This document shows, piece after piece, positions 39,063-46,394 of a stretch of DNA of 64,000 nucleotides (the stretch's first letter is position 1; each line of letters opens with the position of its first letter). This DNA comes from Planctomycetaceae bacterium (GTDB lineage: Bacteria > Planctomycetota > Planctomycetia > Planctomycetales > Planctomycetaceae). The DNA lies in NCBI GenBank assembly GCA_017795105.1, contig CP051247.1, positions 1,984,001 to 2,048,000 on the forward strand. The letters are read 5' to 3'. The notes under the pieces are model-generated. The model ran no database searches. It worked only from the letters and a program-made list of their open reading frames with translations, and had not been told where the DNA came from. The translations under genes and the position numbers were made by a program.

Positions 39063-40487
39063 ATGAAGCACTCGCCTGATTCCGCAGACACCGTCGACAA
39101 CAAAAAGCCTCGCTTCCTCGAAGAAGCCGAGCACTCGACCTGGGATGCATTCAACATCTGGGGACCGGTTACCCTGCTCACACTGACGGGGTTTATCGTG
39201 GCGTGGATGTTCGTGGAACCCGCCCCGCCCGACTACATTAAGATTGCCACCGGAGCCAAATCGGGCGCCTATTACGAGACTGCTCAAAAGTACGCGGAGA
39301 TCTTCAAGCAGGAAGGGATCGACGTCGAGATCATCGAGACGGCGGGAACGGTCGAGAACTACGAACTCCTGCTCGAAGACAACGACGTTCATCTCGCCAT
39401 CGTGCAGGGCGGCTCCAAACCGGAGACGCTTTCCGGGCGCAGCGTCGAGGCGATCGCCAGTCTGTATTTCGAACCGCTGTGGATCTTCACCAGTGCGGAA
39501 ACCGATGCTTCCAGCCTGAACGATCTGGTTGGAAAGCGGATCAATATCGGCCCTCCCGGGAGCGGTACCGAAGCTCTGATGGTTCGGCTGCTCGCCTCGA
39601 ACGGACTCGTCGACCCAGTCAGCGGGAATCCGATTGATGGTCAGATCACAATCTCCCGCGAATCGAACTCCGAGGCCCTCAATCAACTCAAAGGCGGATC
39701 GCTCGATGGTCTTTGTGTAGTGACATCCCCGACCAGTCCACTGCTCCGGCAGATGTTCGCGATGCCGGAAATCAAGTTGATGCCGTTTCGTCGCAACGAA
39801 ACGTATCGTCTGCTCTTCCCGGCTCTTTCGGCGATCACGCTGCAGGAGGGCATCATCAACCTGAGAGAAAACCGGCCTGAAACCGGAGTCCCGCTGCTTG
39901 CCCCAGTAGCCAACATGGTCTGCACGGCGGAACTGCATGACGCCTTCATTCCGGTCCTCTGCAAAGCTGCCAATCAGGTGCACGCGGAAGGGAATCTGCT
40001 GGTCCCGCCCGGCGAATTCCCCTCACTGGAATACATTGAATACGACGCACACCCGGCTGCGGTCGACTTTTTTGAATCGGGACCTTCGTTTCTGAATCGG
40101 TACCTTCCCTTCTGGGTCGCTTCGTTCCTGAATCGGACAAAGATCCTGCTGGTTCCTCTGCTCACGCTGGCGATTCCACTAATCAAACTCGCTCCACCGA
40201 TTTATCGCTGGCAGATCCGCTCCCGCATCTATCGCTGGTACGGCACGCTGCGAAAGATCGACCAGGAACAACTCCGCTCGAACAATCCAGCCGACAAGGA
40301 GCGATTGCTCAAGACTCTGGATCGCATTTCCACCGAACTCAGCGAGGTCAACGTGCCGCTGTCGTACATGGAAGAGTTCTACAACCTGCACATGCACATC
40401 GAACTGGTCCGCGGCCGCATCAAAGGCTGGGAACTCGGGACCGAGGAGGATAAGGACGATAACGAGTCAGACGAGGGACAAGGCTGA
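39063..40487 (+). CDS. Membrane-anchored TAXI-family substrate-binding protein
   Basis: A 474-residue protein with a TAXI/TRAP-type solute receptor domain (about 58-345): IKIATGAKSGAYYETAQKYAE, VEIIETAGTVENYELL, LVGKRINIGPPGSGTEALMV. TAXI receptors normally deliver substrates to TRAP transporters. Here an N-terminal membrane helix (LLTLTGFIVAWMFV) anchors it without a cleaved signal. A second hydrophobic region (ILLVPLLTLAIPLIKLAPPI) precedes a charged cytosolic-type tail with an acidic end. No TRAP permease subunits are adjacent, so a sensing or non-transport role is possible. The next gene begins 1 bp after its stop. Confidence 0.85.
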   Translation: MKHSPDSADTVDNKKPRFLEEAEHSTWDAFNIWGPVTLLTLTGFIVAWMFVEPAPPDYIKIATGAKSGAYYETAQKYAEIFKQEGIDVEIIETAGTVENYELLLEDNDVHLAIVQGGSKPETLSGRSVEAIASLYFEPLWIFTSAETDASSLNDLVGKRINIGPPGSGTEALMVRLLASNGLVDPVSGNPIDGQITISRESNSEALNQLKGGSLDGLCVVTSPTSPLLRQMFAMPEIKLMPFRRNETYRLLFPALSAITLQEGIINLRENRPETGVPLLAPVANMVCTAELHDAFIPVLCKAANQVHAEGNLLVPPGEFPSLEYIEYDAHPAAVDFFESGPSFLNRYLPFWVASFLNRTKILLVPLLTLAIPLIKLAPPIYRWQIRSRIYRWYGTLRKIDQEQLRSNNPADKERLLKTLDRISTELSEVNVPLSYMEEFYNLHMHIELVRGRIKGWELGTEEDKDDNESDEGQG

Positions 40488-40488
40488 G

Positions 40489-41079
40489 ATGGAAAAGCCT
40501 CAGCTGTATGTCATTGCCGGCCCAAATGGTGCGGGGAAGACGACGTTTGCCACCAAGTATTTGCCCGGCATCGTTCAATGCAAACAGTTCCTGAATGCAG
40601 ATCTGATTGCGGCTGGTTTATCTCCATTTTCCCCTGAGTCTCAGAACATTCTCGCAGGACGACTCCTCTTACAGCGGATTAGAGAGCTTTCGAATCAGCG
40701 AGCCAACTTTGGATTTGAAACGACTCTCTCAGGACGTTCATACGCTTCCCTTTTCAACAGTCTGCAATCAATGGGATACCACATCTCGTTGTTCTTTCTT
40801 TGGCTCCCCAGCGACGATGTTGCTGTCAGTCGAGTGGCAAACCGAGTCCGGCAGGGTGGCCATAACATCCAAGAGATAGACGTTCGACGCCGTTTCCGAT
40901 TAGGATTATCAAACTTGGTCAAACTTTATTCACCACTGATTAATTCGTGGGTGCTATATGACTCGACGTGTACTCCCCCGCTAGAAATAGCTCGCGGCTC
41001 AAATCCCGGCTCGACGTCCGTCATTCGTAATCAAAGCAGATACGAACTATTTCAGAGAACAATTGAAGCACTTCGATGA
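40489..41079 (+). CDS. Zeta-toxin-like P-loop kinase
   Basis: A 196-residue protein of the zeta toxin / AAA kinase group. It begins YVIAGPNGAGKTTFATKY, a Walker A at residues 10-18, followed by LNADLIAAGLSPFSPE and the GFETTLSGRSY segment typical of zeta-like kinases. Then come a hydrophobic strand ISLFFLWLPS and the RVANRVRQGGHNI region with basic residues. Classical zeta toxins phosphorylate UDP-N-acetylglucosamine and block wall synthesis; activity here is inferred. The gene is visibly less GC-rich than its neighbours, suggesting transfer. It overlaps the next small gene by 4 bp (ATGA). Confidence 0.85.
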   Translation: MEKPQLYVIAGPNGAGKTTFATKYLPGIVQCKQFLNADLIAAGLSPFSPESQNILAGRLLLQRIRELSNQRANFGFETTLSGRSYASLFNSLQSMGYHISLFFLWLPSDDVAVSRVANRVRQGGHNIQEIDVRRRFRLGLSNLVKLYSPLINSWVLYDSTCTPPLEIARGSNPGSTSVIRNQSRYELFQRTIEALR

Positions 41080-41291
41080 ACACGACGCTCGAACATCTCC
41101 GAAAACTCAGCGAAGGCGCAAATGCCGCCTTCATCGAAGCGACGCGAGAAGCAATCGCTGTCGCTCGCCGGACAAACACGCCGTTCATTACCTGGAGGGA
41201 CGGGCAGATCGTGGAACTCACGCCCGACGAAGCCGAAGCCGAGCTCAATGCCAACCTCGCGAAACAGAACGCCGAGAAAGAGCAGGCGTAA
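41076..41291 (+). CDS. Small partner protein of the zeta-like kinase, candidate antitoxin
   Basis: A 71-residue hydrophilic helical protein (MNTTLEHLRKLSEGANAAF... ending NAEKEQA) translated through an ATGA overlap with the kinase gene. It includes a short beta-like segment TNTPFITWRDGQIVELT. Size, acidity and coupling fit an antitoxin, but the order (toxin first) and sequence differ from the epsilon/zeta system. Function is inferred from context only. The 265 bp that follow show no gene. Confidence 0.7.
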   Translation: MNTTLEHLRKLSEGANAAFIEATREAIAVARRTNTPFITWRDGQIVELTPDEAEAELNANLAKQNAEKEQA

Positions 41292-41556
41292 AACCAGGGA
41301 TGGTACAGAGATTCATCTCTGTATTGCGCAGCAACAAGCGGCTTGTCTTCAGCACCCGCGGATCTCTTTCTCGTCCCGTTCCATTCAGATTCTGACCACC
41401 CGCGTCTAAGCTCCGCCGCCCAGAACGCATCTTCCACACGAGCCTCTTCCGATTGAAATTGCGTCGGATGATCATTCCCTCTATGCTGGACGATCCATCA
41501 AACAACGGGAATACGTTCTCGAATTCTGCTACTCGACTCGTGTGAGGATTTCAAAT

Positions 41557-43017
41557 ATGTGTGCATTGGATCGTCGTCAGTTTCTCCAGGGAAGCCTTGC
41601 AGCCGGGGCTTTCGTTTCGCTGTCTGCAGCCGGGGTGCGGGAAACACGCGCCGCCAACGAAACGATTAACGTCGCCATCATCGGCATGGGAGGACGGGGC
41701 GGCGAGCACCTGAAGCAATTCAGTTCGCTGCAGGGTGTCAACATCGCCGCGGTTGTCGATCCCGATGAAGCCCGCACTGGCAACGCTCTGAAAAATGCTC
41801 CCAATGCCAAGGCTTACACCGATCTGCGGAAGATGCTCGAAGATCCGAACATCGACGCCGTGACTATCGCCGCCTGCAATCACTGGCACTGCCTGGCCGC
41901 GATTTGGGCCATGGAAGCGGGCAAAGATGTCTATGTCGAAAAACCGCTCTCGCACAGTCAGTGGGAAGGTCGTCAGGTCGTCAACGCGGCTCGTAAATAC
42001 AACCGCATCGTGCAGATCGGAACGCAGCAGCGTTCCTCGCCGATTCAAGACGAAGCCAAACGGTTCCTGCACGAAGAACAGGGCCTCGGCAAGATTCAGT
42101 GTGTGCAGGTCTGCCGTTACGGCGTCCGTTCTTCGATCGGCAAACGGTCGGAGCCGCTGCCGATTCCGGCCGGTGTCGACTACGACCTGTGGCTCGGACC
42201 GGCTCAGGACGAAGTGCTCTACCGCGACAAATTCCATTACGACTGGCACTGGGACTGGAACACCGGCTCCGGCGAGATGGGCAACTGGGGCGTGCACGTC
42301 CTCGATGATGTCCGCAATGTTGTCTTCCGCGATTCCGTCAAACTGCCGAGTCGCATCATGGCCGGCGGCGGCCGCGTGGTCTGGAACGATGCCGGCGACA
42401 CGCCGAACGTTCACTTCGCGTACTTCGACACCGGCGAGATTCCGACCTATATCGGTCTGAGCAACCTCCCCGCCAAGCCCGGTGAAAAGAAGGCCCTCAA
42501 CTACCGTGGAACCGGCAGCGGCTATGTCGTCCAGTGCGAAGGCGGACGCTACAACGGACGTCGCGGCGGCGGCGATGCCTACGACAACAACGGCAAGAAG
42601 ATCCGTGAGTTCCGCGGCTCCTCGGGAACGTCGCACGCACTCAACTTTATCGAAGCGGTCCGCAAAGGCGACAATTCCGATCTGAAAGCCGAAGTCTCCG
42701 TCGGGCACGATTCGACCGGCTGGTGCAACCTGGCCAACATCGGCTTCCGTTGCGGCGAGGACTTCAACTCCGAAGTCATTCAGGATGTCACGCTGCCCAA
42801 CGACGCCGCCCGCAAGGTCTGGGACGATCTGCTCACGCAGATGGAACAGCACCTCGGCGCTCATGGCTACAAACTGAGCGACTCCGAAATCCGCCTGAGC
42901 CCGATGCTCGCCCACAACCCGGAAACCGAACGCTTCACCGGCGAACACGCCGAGAAAGCCAACTCGTTCCTCAAGCGAAAGTACCGCAAAGGCTTCGAAG
43001 TCCCTGAGATTTCGTAA
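41557..43017 (+). CDS. Tat-exported Gfo/Idh/MocA-family oxidoreductase
   Basis: A 486-residue NAD(P)-dependent sugar or inositol dehydrogenase-like protein. The N-terminus is a Tat signal (LDRRQFLQGSLAAGAFVSLS), implying export in folded form with its cofactor. The Rossmann motif is NVAIIGMGGRGGEH. The EKPLS-type motif VEKPLSHSQWEG and a C-terminal beta-sheet domain follow. This family is strongly expanded in planctomycetes; the substrate is unknown. ATG 41557, with GAGG upstream, is preferred over GTG 41542. It is a single gene ending in a strong terminator. Confidence 0.92.
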   Translation: MCALDRRQFLQGSLAAGAFVSLSAAGVRETRAANETINVAIIGMGGRGGEHLKQFSSLQGVNIAAVVDPDEARTGNALKNAPNAKAYTDLRKMLEDPNIDAVTIAACNHWHCLAAIWAMEAGKDVYVEKPLSHSQWEGRQVVNAARKYNRIVQIGTQQRSSPIQDEAKRFLHEEQGLGKIQCVQVCRYGVRSSIGKRSEPLPIPAGVDYDLWLGPAQDEVLYRDKFHYDWHWDWNTGSGEMGNWGVHVLDDVRNVVFRDSVKLPSRIMAGGGRVVWNDAGDTPNVHFAYFDTGEIPTYIGLSNLPAKPGEKKALNYRGTGSGYVVQCEGGRYNGRRGGGDAYDNNGKKIREFRGSSGTSHALNFIEAVRKGDNSDLKAEVSVGHDSTGWCNLANIGFRCGEDFNSEVIQDVTLPNDAARKVWDDLLTQMEQHLGAHGYKLSDSEIRLSPMLAHNPETERFTGEHAEKANSFLKRKYRKGFEVPEIS

Positions 43018-43039
43018 GCGCATCAACGATCGAGAACAG

Positions 43040-43077
43040 AAAAGCTCCGCGCGAATTCGATTCGCGCGGAGCTTTTT
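43040..43077 (+). terminator. Strong rho-independent terminator
   Basis: AAAAGCTCCGCGCGAA, a loop TTCGA, then TTCGCGCGGAGCTTTTT. It lies 22 bp after the oxidoreductase stop and abuts the repeat that begins at 43079. Confidence 0.94.
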
Positions 43078-43078
43078 C

Positions 43079-43214
43079 GTAGGGTCCGCTGTGCGGACGC
43101 GGTAACCGGCCGGATTGCAGAACGGAATGTCGTTGCTTCCCGGATCGATCAAGCAACAACGATCCCGTTTCACTTCGAATACAACGCAATCCGCGTCCGC
43201 ACAGCGGACCCTAC
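43079..43214. repeat. Inverted-repeat element GTAGGGTCCGCTGTGCGGAC, complete copy
   Basis: The left arm (43079-43102) and right arm (43191-43214) are exact reverse complements over 24 bases. About 88 bp lies between them. Each arm is itself partly palindromic (GTCCGCTGTGCGGAC). Solo arms are at 9241 and 55122. It lies between a terminator and the 3' end of the convergent ABC gene. Confidence 0.85.
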
Positions 43215-43225
43215 GGGAGTGGACC

Positions 43226-43996
43226 TTAATCAGCCAGACTCCCCGTGAGGTGCTTTTTGATCTGACCGATCGTCTTCGCGAACTCGGTCGACTCGCGCAA
43301 CGACTCATCCCGAGTGGACCAGGGAAGGTCGATCTGTTCGATGATTCCTCCCGGCTGTTTCGACATGACGAGCACGCGGTTGCCGAGGAACGTCGCTTCC
43401 CCGAGATGGTGCGTTACGAGCACGGTCGCGAAGCCGAACTGTTGTTGCCAGCGGAGCAGTTCGTTGTTGAGCTGTTCCCGCAACAGATCGTCGACGGCTG
43501 CAAACGGTTCATCCAGCAGAATCAGTCGCGGATTGAGCACCAGGGCCCGGGCGACGGCCACGCGCATCTTCATCCCGCCGGAGAGCATGCGGGGAAACTT
43601 GCCGTAGTCTTCGGGGTGAAGGCCGGTCGTAGCCAGCAGTTTTCGGATGCGTTCCTGATCGACCGGCTGCCTGGCCAGTTCGAACGGAAGTTCCATGTTC
43701 TTCAGCACCGTTCGCCAGGGAAGCAGGCGGGCATCCTGAAAGACCATGCCGATCTGTCCGGTCTTCGCGAGTTCGGGCTCACGCAGGGAACGGGTCCCGG
43801 AGGTCGGCACCAGCAGTCCGGCAATGATTCGCAGAAGCGTCGACTTGCCGCAACCGGAAGGGCCGACGATGCCGACGGTCTCGCCGCGGTGGATCGTCAG
43901 TTGGATGTCGTCCAGCGTCGGGGCGGCTGCGCCAGGGAACTGCAGACCGATGTCCTGCAGGTCCAGTAATGGTCGGCCTTCAGCCGCGACGGACAT
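43226..43996 (-). CDS. ABC transporter ATP-binding protein, nitrate/sulfonate/taurine type
   Basis: A 256-residue ABC ATPase close to SsuB/TauB/NrtD-type importers. It has Walker A GPSGCGKSTLLR, Q-loop GMVFQDARLLPWRTV, signature MLSGGMKMRVAVARAL, Walker B LILLDEPFAAVDD and the switch His in VLVTHHLGEA. ATG 43996 overlaps the pepT stop (TGATG), so translation is coupled to pepT. The frame continues to 44077, but the extension lies inside pepT. No permease or binding protein is adjacent; the TAXI-like protein 3 kb away belongs to another system type. Substrate unknown. Confidence 0.92.
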   Translation of the reverse strand: MSVAAEGRPLLDLQDIGLQFPGAAAPTLDDIQLTIHRGETVGIVGPSGCGKSTLLRIIAGLLVPTSGTRSLREPELAKTGQIGMVFQDARLLPWRTVLKNMELPFELARQPVDQERIRKLLATTGLHPEDYGKFPRMLSGGMKMRVAVARALVLNPRLILLDEPFAAVDDLLREQLNNELLRWQQQFGFATVLVTHHLGEATFLGNRVLVMSKQPGGIIEQIDLPWSTRDESLRESTEFAKTIGQIKKHLTGSLAD

Positions 43997-45231
43997 CAGG
44001 CGGTCTCCTGACCCCAGCGGCGGGCCAGTTCCACGAGCACCTTCATGGCCGAGAGCATTTCGACCTCGCTGGTCCACTCCAGAGGACTGTGCGGGTTATG
44101 CTGTCCTGACGAAAGATTTGGTGTCGGCAGTCCGGCAGCCGTCATCAGCGAGCCATCGGTGCCGCCGCGGATGATATCCTGATGCGGTTCCAGCCCGGCT
44201 GCAGCGGTTGCTTCGATCGCAAACTGCAGCGCCCGGGGTTCCTTCTTCAACCCTTCCCGCATGTTGCGGTACTGCTCGCGAATCTCAATCTGAATCTCGG
44301 CCAGCGGGAACTCCGCTTCGAGGGACGCGGCAATGCTTCGCAGCAGATCGGCCTGGACTTTGAGAGCGTCGTCTTCAAAGTCGCGGAGAATCAACCGGGC
44401 CGACGCCTCGGCGACACCGCCGGCAATGTGGTAAGGATGAATGAAGCCGTCGCGTCCGTCAGTCGTTTCCGGACTGAGCGTGCGTTGGGGCAGTCGATCG
44501 ATGAATGCGGAGAGAATGCGGATCGCGTTGACCATCGCATCCTTGCCGACCGACGGATGTGTGTTGATCCCCCGGACGGTGACGTTGGCCTGATCAGCCG
44601 AGAAAGTCTCGGAATCGATGCGGCCCCGACCATCGCTGTCGAGGGTGTATGCACAAACGACATCCATCCCCTCGATGTCGAGATTCTCAATGCCGCGACC
44701 GATCTCTTCGTCGACGGTAAAGCAAACTCGAATCGGGCCGTGCGGGATCTCGGGATGTTCAATGAGATGCTCGACAGCCGCCATGATGACCGCGACGCCT
44801 GATTTGTCGTCGGCTCCCAGCAGCGTGGTACCATCGGTGGTGATGATCGTTTCCCCGACCAGCGACGCGAGCTCCGGATTTTCGGCGACTGTCAGCACGC
44901 GGCTCTTGTCACCGGGCAGGACGATGTCTTTTCCGTCGTAGTTCTTGTGCACGATCGGATTGACGTTCGTGCCGGAAAACTCGGGTGAAGTATCGACATG
45001 GGCCACCCAGGCGATGGCCGGAGCGTTTGCATCGACATTCCCCGGCAATGTCGCCAGCACCACACCATGTTCGCTCAGCGAAACGTTTTGCAGTCCGAGG
45101 TCGCGGCACTCCTGTTCGAGCAGCCGGGAGAGATCGAGCTGTTTGGCCGTGCTGGGGGCGGACTTTGAGGTCTCATCCGACTGCGTGTCGATCTTCACAT
45201 AGCGGAGAAAACGTTCGAGCAGCGTCGACAT
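43996..45231 (-). CDS. pepT: Peptidase T (tripeptide aminopeptidase)
   Basis: A 411-residue M20-family zinc aminopeptidase that removes N-terminal residues from tripeptides in the cytoplasm. Family blocks are LLERFLRYVKIDTQSDE, IAWVAHVDTSPEFSG, TLLGADDKSGVAVIM, CFTVDEEIGRGIEN, GINTHPSVGKDAMVNA, and near the end RGGTDGSLMTAAGLPTPN with the zinc His in GQHNPHSPLEW. GAGGA lies before the ATG. It overlaps the following ABC gene by one base and forms a two-gene unit with it. Confidence 0.95.
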   Translation of the reverse strand: MSTLLERFLRYVKIDTQSDETSKSAPSTAKQLDLSRLLEQECRDLGLQNVSLSEHGVVLATLPGNVDANAPAIAWVAHVDTSPEFSGTNVNPIVHKNYDGKDIVLPGDKSRVLTVAENPELASLVGETIITTDGTTLLGADDKSGVAVIMAAVEHLIEHPEIPHGPIRVCFTVDEEIGRGIENLDIEGMDVVCAYTLDSDGRGRIDSETFSADQANVTVRGINTHPSVGKDAMVNAIRILSAFIDRLPQRTLSPETTDGRDGFIHPYHIAGGVAEASARLILRDFEDDALKVQADLLRSIAASLEAEFPLAEIQIEIREQYRNMREGLKKEPRALQFAIEATAAAGLEPHQDIIRGGTDGSLMTAAGLPTPNLSSGQHNPHSPLEWTSEVEMLSAMKVLVELARRWGQETA

Positions 45232-45276
45232 GGGCAGTCCTCACGGCGTGAAAAACGAATCAGTGTGAATGGCGAG

Positions 45277-46191
45277 TCAGGTCCACAGAATCACGCGATC
45301 TTTCAGCGACTCCGGCAGCTTCTTCATCACCGCCCGTTTCAGATGCGACGTGTGATACCGCGTGCTGAAGTGCGCAAGAATGATCCGCTCGTTCTGAAAC
45401 CGATCGGCTCGCTCGAGAATATCATCGAGATGGGTATGACCGAACTTGTGGATTTTGGATTTGCGATGTTCCGGACGGAAGAATGTCATCTCGGTGATCA
45501 GAATCTTCGCCTGATAGATGTCGTCGCAGCTGTCGAGTCCCGGAGGAGCGGTGTCGCCCAGGTAGGCGATGAGCGGAACCCGGACTTCGTGGGTGACTTC
45601 TTCGCCGCCGAGTCGCAGGTCGCGAATCTGATTGCCGGGCAGTCCCTGAAACTCCGGCTTCAGCTTTCGTCGCCGGTCCCAGATGATGTATCCAACCGAA
45701 GGCACCGTGTGCTTCGTTTCGACGACGGTGACGACATGCTCCCGGGAGAGTTCGAACTCATCACCCGGATTCACGCCGACGAGATCGCAGACCATGCGGC
45801 CGCGATCGAGTCGCTGCCAGGCGCGGAGCAGGCGTTCGGTGTCGGCTTTGACAGGCTCAGGCAGATAAATCGTCGGCGGAGACATCTTCATCATGCGGCG
45901 ACGGGCCACGAAAGCCGGCAGTGCCGCCATGTGATCGAGATGAGCGTGCGACAGGAAATAGGTCGGCGTGCCCATGAAGGACCAGGGACTGCCGCCGAGG
46001 TCGAAACCGATCTTCAGTTCGGGGATTCGCCAGTACGACTGCACCGCCGCCCGTGAATAGCCTTCGACCGTGAGACCGCCGTGAGTGACCGCCCGGAGGG
46101 GAAGATTATTGACGACTGGTTCCAGTTCCGTCGTGTCGCCGTCAGCCGGTAGGTCATCCATTATCTGTGACGCTTGATGCGAATTCTTCAT
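45277..46191 (-). CDS. MBL-fold metallo-hydrolase, RNase Z-like
   Basis: A 304-residue metallo-beta-lactamase-fold protein resembling RNase Z. The zinc motif is LSHAHLDHMAALPAFVARRR. Other metal ligands are probably in VETKHTVPSVGY, YLGDTAPPGLD, KFGHTHLDDI and LAHFSTRYH. RNase Z matures tRNA 3' ends, but many relatives act on other phosphodiesters, so the function is open. An internal ATG at 46161 is an alternative start. It lies 45 bp upstream of pepT on the same strand and may head that unit. Confidence 0.85.
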   Translation of the reverse strand: MKNSHQASQIMDDLPADGDTTELEPVVNNLPLRAVTHGGLTVEGYSRAAVQSYWRIPELKIGFDLGGSPWSFMGTPTYFLSHAHLDHMAALPAFVARRRMMKMSPPTIYLPEPVKADTERLLRAWQRLDRGRMVCDLVGVNPGDEFELSREHVVTVVETKHTVPSVGYIIWDRRRKLKPEFQGLPGNQIRDLRLGGEEVTHEVRVPLIAYLGDTAPPGLDSCDDIYQAKILITEMTFFRPEHRKSKIHKFGHTHLDDILERADRFQNERIILAHFSTRYHTSHLKRAVMKKLPESLKDRVILWT

Positions 46192-46394
46192 AAAACCCGG
46201 CTGTCAGCCCGGCAGTTGCGGTTTGTGAGGTCGTTTCGCTCACTCTATCGAACAACAGGGGAAACCGGCAACCATCCGCAGTTTCCCCACCATACAGAGA
46301 AGTGAACGCTGATCGGTGGTTTTACAGATCGGAGTTCGGGCATTTACGATGCACGGTTTCCGATTTCCTGCTGCGCTCTGAAGGAGACACCGGT

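Noticed and set aside
40985..41010. GGCTCAAATCCCGGC resembling a tRNA T-arm
   Set aside because: It lies in the zeta-like kinase reading frame, and no acceptor stem or anticodon arm can be drawn around it.
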